Positions 19,737-28,005 of a stretch of DNA of 64,000 nt are shown here, piece after piece. The notes under the pieces are model-generated. The model saw only the letters and a program-made list of their open reading frames with translations, was not told the origin of the DNA and made no database searches. Every line of letters begins with the position of its first letter. The stretch's first letter is position 1. A program made the position numbers and the translations under genes. The stretch is from Actinomadura litoris (GTDB lineage: Bacteria > Actinomycetota > Actinomycetes > Streptosporangiales > Streptosporangiaceae). The stretch lies in the NCBI RefSeq assembly GCF_009733595.1, contig NZ_WOFH01000018.1, forward strand, positions 78,087 to 142,086. The letters run 5' to 3'.

Positions 19737-20648
19737 ATGGCCAAGCGCAAGGGCAAGGGACCCACTCCCAAGGCCGAGGACCGGCACTGGCACGGCAAGC
19801 GCCAGAAGGCCCGCGCCGTCAAGAGCGCCAAGCGGACCGGGACCACCACGGTCGGCCCGCGCGGGCGCGCCGCGTCCGCCGAGCCGCAGCGGGCGACCCG
19901 TCCCGCCGGTGCCCGCCGCGCGAACGGCGAGGTCCCCGAGCTGGTCACCGGCCGCAACCCGGTGGTCGAGGCGCTGCGCGCGCGCGTGCCCGGCAGCGCC
20001 CTGTACGTCACCTCCGGCACCGACGAGCGGGTCCGCGAGTCGATCCAGCTCGCCGCCGACCGCGGCATCCCGCTGCTGGAGACGGGCAAGAACGAACTCG
20101 ACCGGCTCACCGACGGCGCCGTCCACCAGGGCATCGCGCTCCAGGTCAGGCCGTACCGCTACGCGCACCCCGACGACCTGCTGACCGGCACGTCCCCGCT
20201 GATCGTCGCGGTGGACGGCATCACCGACCCGCGCAACCTCGGCGCGATCGTCCGCTCCGCCGCCGCGTTCGGCGCCTCCGGCGTCGTCGTGCCCGAGCGG
20301 CGCGCCGCCGGGGTCAACGCGGGCGCGTGGAAGGCGTCCGCCGGGACGCTCGCGACCCTCCCGGTCGCGCGGGCCACGAACCTGTCCCGGCAGCTCAAGG
20401 CCTACCAGAAGGCGGGCTGCTTCGTCGCGGGCCTGGACGCCGCCGGCGGCGTCACGGTCGCCGACCTGGAGGTCGCCTCCGGCCCGTTCGTGCTGGTCGT
20501 CGGCTCGGAGGGCAAGGGCCTCGGACGGCTGGTCGCCGACACCTGCGACATGCTCGTCACGATCCCGATGCCGGGCCGGGCCGAGTCCCTCAACGCGGGG
20601 GTCGCGGCGGGCATCGCGCTGTACGAGATCAGCCGCCTCCGCACCTGA
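19737..20648 (+). CDS. rlmB: 23S rRNA 2'-O-methyltransferase, RlmB/TrmH (SpoU) family
   Basis: A 303-residue protein. A basic N-terminal extension (residues 1-65, Lys/Arg/Gly-rich) precedes the ribosome-binding L30e-like domain (LVTGRNPVVEALRA...VHQGIALQV) and the SPOUT knot domain. The latter has the three SpoU motifs VDGITDPRNLGAIVRSAAAFGA, VVGSEGKGLGRL and IPMPGRAESLNAGVAAGIALYE. It should methylate G2251 of 23S rRNA, though the actinobacterial family also includes resistance-type members. The basic extension is common in this phylum. Its stop codon lies at the first unit of a minisatellite. Confidence 0.93.
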   Translation: MAKRKGKGPTPKAEDRHWHGKRQKARAVKSAKRTGTTTVGPRGRAASAEPQRATRPAGARRANGEVPELVTGRNPVVEALRARVPGSALYVTSGTDERVRESIQLAADRGIPLLETGKNELDRLTDGAVHQGIALQVRPYRYAHPDDLLTGTSPLIVAVDGITDPRNLGAIVRSAAAFGASGVVVPERRAAGVNAGAWKASAGTLATLPVARATNLSRQLKAYQKAGCFVAGLDAAGGVTVADLEVASGPFVLVVGSEGKGLGRLVADTCDMLVTIPMPGRAESLNAGVAAGIALYEISRLRT

Positions 20649-20900
20649 GGCCAGGCCGCCTCCTGAGGCCAGGCCGCCTCCTGAGGCCAGGCCGCCTCCT
20701 GAGGCCAGGCCGCCTCCTGAGGCCACGCCGCGCCCCGAGGCCAGGCCGCCCCGAGGCCAGGCCGCCCCGAGGCCAGGCCGCGCTTGAGACCACGCCGCGC
20801 TTGAGACCACGCCGCGCTTGAGACCACGCCGCGCCTGAGACCACGCCGCGCCTGAGACCACGCCGCGCCTGAGACCACGCCGCGGTTGAAGCGATGCCGC
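20645..20900 (+). repeat. Minisatellite of 14 imperfect 16-18-bp units
   Basis: The core GAGRCCASGCCGC occurs at 20647, 20665, 20683, 20701, 20719, 20737, 20753, 20769, 20786, 20803, 20820, 20837, 20854 and 20871. There are three subfamilies: an 18-bp GAGGCCAGGCCGCCTCCT type, a 16-bp type and a 17-bp GAGACCACGCCGCGC type, each in its own block, so they arose by successive expansions. The 18-bp type can fold as GAGGC...GCCTC. The array begins at the rlmB stop codon. The 424-bp stretch 20649-21072 has no gene. Confidence 0.92.
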
Positions 20901-20987
20901 CCCTGCCGCCGCGGTGCGCCTGTGGGGGCGCGGTGCGCCTGAGGGGGCGTTCGGGCTTGGTGTCGCACATGTCCCTTCTGTCGCGGA

Positions 20988-21052
20988 AATAATCTCAACG
21001 TTCAGAGACTTGACGTCGATGTAGCCGAATTTGGCTCAACGTTGAGATTATT
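20988..21052. promoter_or_regulatory. Large inverted repeat (double operator) upstream of EamA gene
   Basis: AATAATCTCAACGTT (20988-21002) is exactly inverted at 21038-21052, with 35 bp between. The right arm includes a perfect 12-bp palindrome CTCAACGTTGAG (21035-21046), and the left arm carries a degenerate copy. Two dyads about 42 bp apart suggest a dimeric repressor bound at two sites, with TTGACG at 21010 between them as a possible -35. The segment is AT-rich compared with its surroundings. Confidence 0.75.
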
Positions 21053-21072
21053 AACCATGAGGGGTTGATCCC

Positions 21073-22074
21073 ATGACCGCCGTCCCGGCCCCCCGGGGGC
21101 AGCGCGGCCGCTACCTCGGCGACCTCGCGCTCACGGCCCTCGCGCCGGCGAGTTGGGGCACCACCTACGTCACCACCACCACGCTCCTCCCCGACGACCG
21201 CCCCTGGCTCGCCGCCACGATGCGGGCCCTGCCCGCCGGGCTCGTCCTGCTCGCCGTGAACCGCCGCCTGCCCAAGGGCGAGTGGTGGTGGAAGGCGGCC
21301 GTGCTCGGCGTCCTCAACTTCGGCGCGTTCTTCCCCCTGCTGTTCTTCGCCGCCTACCGGCTGCCCGGCGGGGTCGCGGCCACGATCGCCTCCGTCCAGC
21401 CGCTGGTCGTGGCGCTGCTGTCGCTGCCCATCCTGCGGGTCCGCCCCGCGCGCGCCGTCCTGTTCTCCGCCCTGGTCGGGACGGGCGGCGTCGCGCTGCT
21501 GACGCTGTCGGCCGAGGCCCGGCTCGACCCGCTCGGCATCGCCGCCATGCTCGTCGCGACCTCGATGATGGCGGTGGCGATCGTCCTCGCCAAGAAGTGG
21601 GGCAGCCCCGAGTCGCCGCTGGTGATGGCCGGCTGGCAGCTCACGGTCGGCGGCCTGGTCATCGTGCCGTTCCTGGTCGCGTTCGAGGGCCTCCCGCCGA
21701 CGCTGACGGGCGAGAACGTGCTGGGCTTCACCTACATCGGCGCCATCGGCACCGGCACCGCGTACGCGCTGTGGTTCCGGGGCATCGGACGGCTCGCGCC
21801 GACCTCGATCTCCCTGCTCGGCCTCACCAACCCGCTGGTCGCGACCCTCGCGGGCCTGACCATCCTCGGGGAGACGCTCACCGCGGGGCAGGCCGCCGGG
21901 TTCGCGATCGCGCTCGGCGCCCTGGTGGCGGGCCAGGCCCTCGGCCGGCGCTCGGCCCTGCCCGCACCGGTCACACCTCCGCCCGGAACGGCCGCACCTC
22001 GATCGGAAGCCGGGTCGCCTGCGCATACCGCGCCGCCCACCACAGCGCCGCGTCCAGATCCTCGACCCGGATGA
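21073..22074 (+). CDS. EamA/DMT-family transporter
   Basis: A 333-residue membrane protein with ten helices in two EamA repeats (residues ~15-140 and ~155-295). ASWGTTYVTTTTLLP at the start, GGVAATIASVQPLVVALLSLP at the end of the first half, and TSISLLGLTNPLVATLAGLTILGE in the second are typical of RhaT/EamA exporters of metabolites or drugs. GAGGGG at 21059-21064 precedes the ATG. The Pro/Ala/Thr-rich tail (residues ~300-333) runs antisense over the convergent YCII gene. The inverted repeat upstream suggests tight regulation, but no regulator gene is adjacent. Confidence 0.9.
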   Translation: MTAVPAPRGQRGRYLGDLALTALAPASWGTTYVTTTTLLPDDRPWLAATMRALPAGLVLLAVNRRLPKGEWWWKAAVLGVLNFGAFFPLLFFAAYRLPGGVAATIASVQPLVVALLSLPILRVRPARAVLFSALVGTGGVALLTLSAEARLDPLGIAAMLVATSMMAVAIVLAKKWGSPESPLVMAGWQLTVGGLVIVPFLVAFEGLPPTLTGENVLGFTYIGAIGTGTAYALWFRGIGRLAPTSISLLGLTNPLVATLAGLTILGETLTAGQAAGFAIALGALVAGQALGRRSALPAPVTPPPGTAAPRSEAGSPAHTAPPTTAPRPDPRPG

Positions 22075-22318
22075 CCGTGATCCCGCCGAGGTACTCCGGG
22101 GCCACCACGTACGGCCCGTCCGAGGCGATCACCTGCTCCGCCTCGGCCCGGACGACCGTGCTGGCCTCCGGCGGGTACAGCCCGGCGCCGAACACCCACG
22201 CCTCCGCCGCCTCCAGCTCCCGCCGGATCTCCGCCAGCTCCGCCATCACCCCCACCAGGAACTCGGGTGGCGGCGGCTCCCCCTCCGGCTGGAACATGTT
22301 CAGCGCGTAGAGCTTCAT
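21971..22318 (-). CDS. YCII-domain protein (stand-alone)
   Basis: A 115-residue protein beginning MKLYALNMFQPEG. The YCII-like fold shows in the N-terminal strand, the central helix ELAEIRRELEAAEAWVFGAGL and VVAPEYLGGITVIRVEDLDAALWWAARYA; this is the variant in which the DGPF motif is replaced by DGPYV. It is unlike the ECF42-linked copy in sequence and lacks a sigma factor neighbour. Its 3' end overlaps the 3' end of the EamA gene by 104 bp on the opposite strand. The ATG nearest the family start is used; a longer GTG/ATG reading upstream is Gly-rich and unlikely. Confidence 0.85.
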   Translation of the reverse strand: MKLYALNMFQPEGEPPPPEFLVGVMAELAEIRRELEAAEAWVFGAGLYPPEASTVVRAEAEQVIASDGPYVVAPEYLGGITVIRVEDLDAALWWAARYAQATRLPIEVRPFRAEV

Positions 22319-22475
22319 CGGTCCCCCTAGTCCCGCATCGCGACCCGTCACCGGCCGCGCCGTCCCCGCCCCCGCGAAGACGTCCCCAGGGGTCACTTCC
22401 CCGTCCCCGCCCATGCTCACCCGGTAACCCCCGAGCGAGGCCCCCGCCGAGTCGACTACGATGCACGACGAACAC

Positions 22476-22551
22476 GCCGACGTAGCTCAATTGGCAGAGC
22501 ATCTGTCTTGTAAACAGAAGGTTAGGGGTTCAAGTCCCCTCGTCGGCTCCA
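22476..22551 (+). tRNA. tRNA-Thr (anticodon TGT)
   Basis: The acceptor stem GCCGACG (22476-22482) pairs with CGTCGGC (22541-22547). The D arm TAGCTCAATTGGCAGAGCA, anticodon arm CTGTC-TTGTAAA-CAG with anticodon TGT, T arm AGGGGTTCAAGTCCCCT and an encoded CCA end are all present. It reads ACA codons. Confidence 0.97.
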
Positions 22552-22585
22552 GGTGAAGGCCCTTTTCGATCTTGGGAGTGCGGGG

Positions 22586-23143
22586 ATGGATTGGGGCGCC
22601 TTCCAGAGCGCCTGGCATGACCGCGGATGCCGCGCCGTGGCGGGCCTCGCGGAGGCGAATCCGGGCGAGTCGCTGTACGCCGCCGCCTTCCATCTCTCCT
22701 ATCTGGACGGCGAGCAGATCCTCCCCTCGGCGCTGGCCGTCAACGCCGAGGCGGCGGTGCGCGAGGAGCGCGGGTACTCGACGCGATTCCTCCCTCCGGA
22801 GTGGCGGTGGGACGTGCTGGGCGCCGAGGAGATGGCGCCGTGGTATCGCCGCCTGACGGAGGAATACCTGGTGCCCGCCTCGGGCGATGCGGAACGTGAC
22901 GCGGCGATGGTCGCGCTTGGGGCGGCGCACGACGCCGCGCTCGCCGAGGTCTGCAAAGCGATGACCGCGACGGCGCGCCGGGGCGGCATTCACGCGGCGC
23001 TTCCACCCGGGTTCGTCGTCGCCGTCCTCGAAGGGCAACGGGAGGACGAGGAGGCCGTCCTCATCCGGCGGAGCGTCGACCCGGCGGTGCTGGCGACCGT
23101 TCCCGAACTGGCCGATCACCTGCGGCTGCTTGAGGACGCCTGA
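22586..23143 (+). CDS. DUF4303-like protein
   Basis: A 185-residue soluble protein. MDWGAFQSAWHDRGCRAVAGL, LYAAAFHLSYLDGEQILPSALAVNAEA and the late FVVAVLEGQREDEEAVLIRRSV match the layout of DUF4303 proteins, often found among toxin-immunity or contact-inhibition loci. No toxin is recognised nearby, so an immunity role is only a possibility. The ATG at 22586 is chosen over 22553 because the earlier one lies right against the tRNA CCA end; GGGAG lies about 12 nt before 22586. Confidence 0.75.
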   Translation: MDWGAFQSAWHDRGCRAVAGLAEANPGESLYAAAFHLSYLDGEQILPSALAVNAEAAVREERGYSTRFLPPEWRWDVLGAEEMAPWYRRLTEEYLVPASGDAERDAAMVALGAAHDAALAEVCKAMTATARRGGIHAALPPGFVVAVLEGQREDEEAVLIRRSVDPAVLATVPELADHLRLLEDA

Positions 23144-23469
23144 CCCCCGCGGGCGCGGCCGCGCGGGAAATTCCGCTTCACCGGGACGGGCGGCCCCCCG
23201 TATTTCGTTGGGCCTGAATACCGAGTTCGGGCGTGACCGCTGCTCAGCGTATTGATCATCTTTATTTCTCCTTCAATTTCACAGTTGTGAAAATTCGTGT
23301 CTCGTTGAATGCATTGACACGTTCCGGTGCGGCGGGGTGCACTTCGGGACAGCTCATCGGATGAGTTGCATGTCCCCAGTCCTCGCCCGGCAGACAGGAC
23401 GCGGCGGAGCGCTCCCAAGCCTCGGCTCCGCGCGCCCTCGGATGGCGGGCCCGTCGAAGGAGCATCCCT
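23144..23469 (+). promoter_or_regulatory. AT-rich regulatory region of the M4 protease gene
   Basis: This is 326 bp without a gene. Unlike its surroundings it is AT-rich at 23200-23320. It holds a perfect 7+2+7 dyad TTTCACA-GT-TGTGAAA (23277-23292), a consensus -35 TTGACA (23314-23319) without a clear -10, and a second dyad CTCATC-G-GATGAG at about 23353-23365. The first dyad is a good operator candidate. Confidence 0.55.
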
Positions 23470-25017
23470 GTGAGACACCAGACCGCGATCGGGGCGACGG
23501 CACTGGCCGTCGGCCTCGCCGTGGCGATGTCCGCCCCCGCCACAGGAGCGACCTCCGGTACCGCGAAGGCGGCCAAGCCGGACCCCCGCTCTCTTGCCGC
23601 CGCGTCGGCCGACACCTTCGTCACCTCCCAGCCCGCGGCGTTCAAGACCGCGCCCAAGGACAAGATCTTCCGGACCAACGTGACGTCCGGCCTGCGCGGT
23701 CTCCAGCACGTGGAGTACCAGCGCACCTACGACGGCCTGCCGGTGTACGGCGGCGACTTCGTCGTCACGACCAACGCGTCCGGCGGTGTGCTGAGCTCGT
23801 CGGTCAACCAGACCGAGGCGCTCAACGTGGGGACGAAGGCGACCGTCACGGCCGCGCAGGCCGCGCGGGTCTCGCGTGCCAAGGTCTCCAGGGTCTCCAC
23901 CGTCTCCTCCCCGCGCCTCACGGTGCTGGCCGAGGGCTCGGGACGGCTGGTCTACGAGACGGTCGTGAGCGGTCACCAGAAGCGTGCCGAGACCAAGCTG
24001 CACGTGATGGTGGACGCCAAGTCCGGGAAGGTCGTCAAGACCTGGGACGAGGTCCGCGACGCGGCCGACGACCAGAGCAATTACCACGGCACGGTCGATT
24101 TGAGTACGGCCGCGACGTCGATGACCGACCCGCAGCGTCCCGGCCACCAGTGCGGCGGCCAGGGCGGTTCCGCCTACACCGGCACCGACAGCGCGTGGGG
24201 CAATGGCAGCGGCACCAATCTGGAGACCGCGTGCGTGGACGTGCTGTACGCGGTCCAGAAGGAATGGGACATGCTCAAGGCATGGCTCGGCCGCAACGGC
24301 ACCAACGGGAACGGGCGCGGGTTCCCCGCGCGTGTGGGGCTGAGTGACGTCAACGCGTACTGGAACGGCAGTTACACCAACTTCGGCCACAACCAGGCCA
24401 ACAACAAGCAGGCCACCTCGGTCGACGTCGTCGGCCACGAGAACGGCCACGCCGTCTTCACCAACACCCCGGGCGGCGACGGCGGCGGCGGTAACGAGAA
24501 GGGCGGGATGAACGAGTCGGCCGGCGACATCTTCGGCGCGCTGACCGAGCACTACATCAACGAGCCCGCCCAGTACGACCCGCCCGACTACCTGGTCGGC
24601 GAGGAGGTCGACCTGGTCGGCCAGGGCCCGATCCGCAACATGTACAACCCGGGTGCGAAGGGCGACCCGAACTGCTACTCCTCCTCCATTCCGAGGACGG
24701 AGGTGCACAAGGCCGCCGGCCCGCAGAACCACTGGTTCTACCTGCTGGCCGAGGGCTCGAACCCGACCAACGGGAACCCGACGAGCCCGACCTGCAACAA
24801 CTCCACCGTCACCGGCATCGGCATCCAGAAGGCCGGCCAGATCTTCATGGGCGGCCTCAACAAGAAGGTCAGCAGCTGGACCCACGCCCGCGCGCGGGTC
24901 GCGACCGTCCAGGCCGCCAAGGAGCTGTTCGCCGGCTCCTCGGCCGAGTGCAACGCGGTCAAGTCGGCCTGGTCCGCCGTGAGCGTTCCCGCGCAGAGCG
25001 GCGAGCCGGCCTGCTGA
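23470..25017 (+). CDS. Secreted thermolysin-like (M4) zinc metalloprotease
   Basis: A 515-residue preproenzyme. A signal peptide (residues 1 to ~27, LAVGLAVAMSAPATGA) is followed by an FTP/PepSY-type propeptide (VEYQRTYDGLPVYGGDFVV to about residue 205). The M4 catalytic domain has zinc motif HENGH with His323, Glu324 and His327, and the third ligand Glu349 in GGMNESAGDIFG. The catalytic-His region HKAAGPQNHWFYLLAEGSN is present. It is exported and activated by self-cleavage. The GTG start has AAGGAG 7 nt upstream. HENGH is an uncommon filling of HExxH. A strong terminator follows. Confidence 0.95.
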   Translation: MRHQTAIGATALAVGLAVAMSAPATGATSGTAKAAKPDPRSLAAASADTFVTSQPAAFKTAPKDKIFRTNVTSGLRGLQHVEYQRTYDGLPVYGGDFVVTTNASGGVLSSSVNQTEALNVGTKATVTAAQAARVSRAKVSRVSTVSSPRLTVLAEGSGRLVYETVVSGHQKRAETKLHVMVDAKSGKVVKTWDEVRDAADDQSNYHGTVDLSTAATSMTDPQRPGHQCGGQGGSAYTGTDSAWGNGSGTNLETACVDVLYAVQKEWDMLKAWLGRNGTNGNGRGFPARVGLSDVNAYWNGSYTNFGHNQANNKQATSVDVVGHENGHAVFTNTPGGDGGGGNEKGGMNESAGDIFGALTEHYINEPAQYDPPDYLVGEEVDLVGQGPIRNMYNPGAKGDPNCYSSSIPRTEVHKAAGPQNHWFYLLAEGSNPTNGNPTSPTCNNSTVTGIGIQKAGQIFMGGLNKKVSSWTHARARVATVQAAKELFAGSSAECNAVKSAWSAVSVPAQSGEPAC

Positions 25018-25138
25018 TCCGGCACGGCCGGCACGACAACTGAATGGCTTTTCGAAAAGGGACGTCCCAAGGCTCTCGCCCGTGACCGCCGCCGAATCCC
25101 CCGCCGGCAGGCGGCCGAGTCTGGCAACGTCCCCCCGG

Positions 25139-25183
25139 ACACGTCCGGTACGGCCCCGCTCCGTACCGGACGTGTTCTCTTTT
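25139..25183. terminator. Strong intrinsic terminator after the M4 protease gene
   Basis: A perfect 15-bp stem (ACACGTCCGGTACGG at 25139-25153 with 25161-25175) with a 7-nt loop is followed by TCTCTTTT. It separates the protease gene from the convergent Lrp gene. Confidence 0.92.
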
Positions 25184-25199
25184 CCGCAGCCGGCCGGGG

Positions 25200-25700
25200 T
25201 CAGTGGTGGTGCGGCGTCGGGGTCTCGTCGAAGATCAGCCAGGTGCGGGTGGAGCGGACACCCTCGACCGCGTGGATGCGGCCGAGCACGACGTCGCGCA
25301 GGGACGCGTTGTCGGGCGTCCGGACGAGCATGACGAGGTCGACGTCGCCGCCCACGAACGCCAGGTGCTGGATGTAGGGGACCTCGCGGAGCTGCGCCGA
25401 CACCTTGCGCCAGGAGTTCTGCTCGATGTTGACCAGCACGTAGGCGGCGGTGCCGAGGCCCGCGCGGACGGGGTCGACGCGGGCGGTGAACCCGGCGATG
25501 ACGCCCTCCTCGATCAGGCGTTCGACGCGCGCGTAGGCGTTGGAGCGGGAGACGCTGACCCGCTCGGCGAGGGCGCGCATCGACAGCCGCCCGTCGGCGG
25601 TCAGCTCGCGGAGGAGGGCGCGGTCGACGTCGTCCAGGGACGCCGCCGATCGTCCCGGCGGGGTCGGGGAGGCCGCGCTCTCCGAAGACAGATGGTCCAT
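25200..25700 (-). CDS. Lrp/AsnC-family regulator of the bkd operon
   Basis: A 166-residue regulator. After a ~20-residue leader, the helix-turn-helix (LDDVDRALLRELTADGRLSMRALAERVSVSRSNAYARVERL) is followed by the RAM ligand-binding and oligomerisation domain (AYVLVNIEQN...VAFVGGDVDLVMLVRT-like). The start ATG 25700 has GGAG 6-9 nt upstream; 41 residues further upstream are unlike the family. It is divergent from bkdA, the normal place for BkdR, which senses branched-chain amino acids and controls their breakdown. The C terminus is His-rich (PTPHHH). Confidence 0.92.
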   Translation of the reverse strand: MDHLSSESAASPTPPGRSAASLDDVDRALLRELTADGRLSMRALAERVSVSRSNAYARVERLIEEGVIAGFTARVDPVRAGLGTAAYVLVNIEQNSWRKVSAQLREVPYIQHLAFVGGDVDLVMLVRTPDNASLRDVVLGRIHAVEGVRSTRTWLIFDETPTPHHH

Positions 25701-25768
25701 GTTGGCTCCGGTTGAGGGCAGGTCGTCCTGGATTCCGGCCGACTCTTGAGACTTATGGCCGACCTGTT

Positions 25769-25796
25769 TCATATTCCTACCACCGATGGAAAATGA
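25769..25796. promoter_or_regulatory. Inverted repeat operator candidate before bkdA
   Basis: TCATATTCC (25769-25777) is inverted with one mismatch as GGAAAATGA (25788-25796). It lies between the divergent Lrp regulator and bkdA and touches the bkdA ribosome site, so binding would block bkdA expression. Confidence 0.5.
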
Positions 25797-25810
25797 GGAG
25801 GTGGGGGCGT

Positions 25811-26971
25811 ATGGCGGGTCCACGTCCGAAGGCGCCGCTCCCCTCGCCGGCGGGGCGGTCCACGGCGGAGGGGCGACCCCCCTCGGCGGAGGAGCTGCTT
25901 CCCTCGGCGGAGCCGGTGCGGTTCCTGACCGATTCAGGCGCGGTGGTGCGGCGGCGGTCCGCCTACCGGGCGCCGGACGAGGCGCTGCTGCGCCGCGCGT
26001 ACCGCCGGATGGTCGTCGGACGGCGGTTCGACGCCCAGGCCACGGCGCTCACCAAGCAGGGGCGGCTGGCGGTGTACCCGTCCAGCCACGGCCAGGAGGC
26101 GTGCCAGATCGGCGCGGTGCTCGCGCTGAACGAGGACGACTGGCTGTTCCCGACGTACCGGGAGTCGATGGCGCTGGTGGCGCGGGGCATCGACCCCGTC
26201 GAGGTGCTCGCGCTGCTGCGCGGGAACGCGCACTGCGGGTACGACCCCGAGCGGCACCACACGGCGCCGCAGTGCACGCCGCTGGCGACGCAGTCCGTCC
26301 ACGCGGCGGGCCTCGCCTACGCCGAACGCCGCAAGGGGACCGGCCGCGTCGCGCTCGCCTGCGTCGGCGACGGCGCGACCAGCGAGGGCGACTTCCACGA
26401 GGCGCTCAACTTCGCCGCCGTCTTCAAGGCGCCGGTCGTGTTCCTCGTCCAGAACAACCAGTACGCCATCTCCGTGCCGCTGGACCGGCAGACCGCCGCG
26501 CCCTCGCTCGCCCACAAGGGCGTCGGCTACGGCGTGCGCTCGGAAAGGGTGGACGGGAACGACCCGGTCGCGGTTCTGGCCGTGCTCGGGGCCGCCGTCG
26601 AGCACGCGCGGTCCGGAGACGGGCCGTTCCTCGTCGAGGCGTGCACGTACCGGCTTGAGGCCCACACGAACGCCGACGACCCGTCCCGCTACCGGACGGA
26701 GGGCGAGGCCGCGCGATGGCGGCGCCGCGACCCGGTCGCGCGCCTGGAGGCCCATCTGCGGCGGCGCGGCCTCCTCACCGACGAGGACGTCGAGGCGTGC
26801 GCGGCGGAGGCTGAGGAGTTCGCCTCCCGGCTGCGCGAGCGGATGAACGCCGACCCCGAACTCGTCCCGCTCGGGATGTTCGACCACGTCTACGGCACCC
26901 CGACCCCGCAGCTCGACGAGCAGCGGGCGCTGCTGCGCACCGAGCTGGAAGCAGAGGAGGCGCTGCCGTGA
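25811..26971 (+). CDS. bkdA: Branched-chain alpha-keto acid dehydrogenase E1 alpha subunit
   Basis: A 386-residue thiamine-diphosphate enzyme subunit that decarboxylates the keto acids of Leu, Ile and Val. The ThDP motif starts at GDGATSEGDFHEALNFAAVF and ends with the conserved NN (LVQNNQYAIS). FPTYRESMALVARGI and the phosphorylation-loop region YRLEAHTNADDPSRYR are also family features. The ATG at 25811 is preceded by AGGAGG (25796-25801); an ATG at 25793 would place that Shine-Dalgarno sequence inside the gene. It overlaps bkdB by 4 nt. Confidence 0.95.
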   Translation: MAGPRPKAPLPSPAGRSTAEGRPPSAEELLPSAEPVRFLTDSGAVVRRRSAYRAPDEALLRRAYRRMVVGRRFDAQATALTKQGRLAVYPSSHGQEACQIGAVLALNEDDWLFPTYRESMALVARGIDPVEVLALLRGNAHCGYDPERHHTAPQCTPLATQSVHAAGLAYAERRKGTGRVALACVGDGATSEGDFHEALNFAAVFKAPVVFLVQNNQYAISVPLDRQTAAPSLAHKGVGYGVRSERVDGNDPVAVLAVLGAAVEHARSGDGPFLVEACTYRLEAHTNADDPSRYRTEGEAARWRRRDPVARLEAHLRRRGLLTDEDVEACAAEAEEFASRLRERMNADPELVPLGMFDHVYGTPTPQLDEQRALLRTELEAEEALP

Positions 26972-28005
26972 CGACGACCGCGACGACCGGCACGACCAGC
27001 ACGACCAGCATGGCGCAGGCCCTCAACGCGGCGCTCCGCGACGCGATGGACGGCGACGACCAGGTCATCGTCTTCGGCGAGGACGTCGGCGCGCTCGGCG
27101 GGGTCTTCCGCGTCACCGACGGCCTGACCGACAAGTTCGGCGACGACCGCTGCTTCGACACCCCGCTTGCCGAGGCGGGGATCGTGGGATTCGCCGTCGG
27201 CATGGCGATGGGCGGGTTCCGGCCCGTCGTGGAGATGCAGTTCGACGCGTTCGCCTACCCGGCGTTCGAGCAGATCGCCTCCCATGTCGCGAAGACCCGC
27301 AACCGCACGCGCGGGCAGGTGGGGCTGCCGCTGGTCATCCGCATTCCCTACGCGGGCGGGATCGGCGGCGTCGAGCACCACTGCGATTCCAGCGAGGGCT
27401 ACTACGCCCACACCCCGGGTCTGAAGGTCGTCACCCCCGCGACCGTGGCGGACGCGTACTCGCTGCTCCGCGAGGCCATCGAGGACCCCGATCCCGTCAT
27501 CTTCCTGGAACCGAAGAAGCTGTACTGGTCCAAGGCGGACGTCGCGCTGCCCGCCCGCGCGGAGCCGTTCGGCCGCGCCGCGATCCGCCGGTCCGGCGCC
27601 GACGCGACGCTCGTCGCCTACGGGCCGAGCGTGCCGGTGGCGCTGGAGGCCGCCGAGGCCGCCGCGGGCGAGGGCTGGGACCTGGAGGTCGTCGACCTCC
27701 GGACGATCGTCCCGTTCGACGACGCCACGGTCGTCGCGTCCGTCCGCAGGACCGGACGCTGCGTCGTCGTCAGCGAGGCCGCCGGGTTCGCCGGGGTCGG
27801 CGCGGAGGTCGCGGCCCGCGTCCAGGAGCGCTGCTTCCACAGCCTCCAGGCGCCGGTGCTGCGCGTGACCGGCTTCGACATCCCCTACCCGCCGCCGATG
27901 CTGGAGCGCCACCACCTGCCGAACGTCGACCGGATCCTCGACGCGCTCGACCGGCTGCAGCGCGACGACGAGCCCGACACGCGGTTCCTGGGCGGTGCCG
28001 CGTGA
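26968..28005 (+). CDS. bkdB: Branched-chain alpha-keto acid dehydrogenase E1 beta subunit
   Basis: A 345-residue transketolase-like partner of BkdA. FGEDVGALGGVFRVTDGL, DTPLAEAGIVGFAVGMAMGG and IPYAGGIGGVEHHCDSSEGYYAHTPGLKVV are the conserved E1-beta segments that build the shared active site. The C-terminal transketolase domain includes VVDLRTIVPFDDATV. An unusual Thr-rich N terminus (TTTATTGTTSTTS) precedes the conserved SMAQALN. The GTG start overlaps the bkdA stop, indicating coupled translation and equal amounts of the two subunits. Confidence 0.96.
   Translation: MTTTATTGTTSTTSMAQALNAALRDAMDGDDQVIVFGEDVGALGGVFRVTDGLTDKFGDDRCFDTPLAEAGIVGFAVGMAMGGFRPVVEMQFDAFAYPAFEQIASHVAKTRNRTRGQVGLPLVIRIPYAGGIGGVEHHCDSSEGYYAHTPGLKVVTPATVADAYSLLREAIEDPDPVIFLEPKKLYWSKADVALPARAEPFGRAAIRRSGADATLVAYGPSVPVALEAAEAAAGEGWDLEVVDLRTIVPFDDATVVASVRRTGRCVVVSEAAGFAGVGAEVAARVQERCFHSLQAPVLRVTGFDIPYPPPMLERHHLPNVDRILDALDRLQRDDEPDTRFLGGAA

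Noticed and set aside
20645..20900. CRISPR array
   Set aside because: Units are contiguous 16-18-bp repeats without unique spacers, and no cas genes are present.
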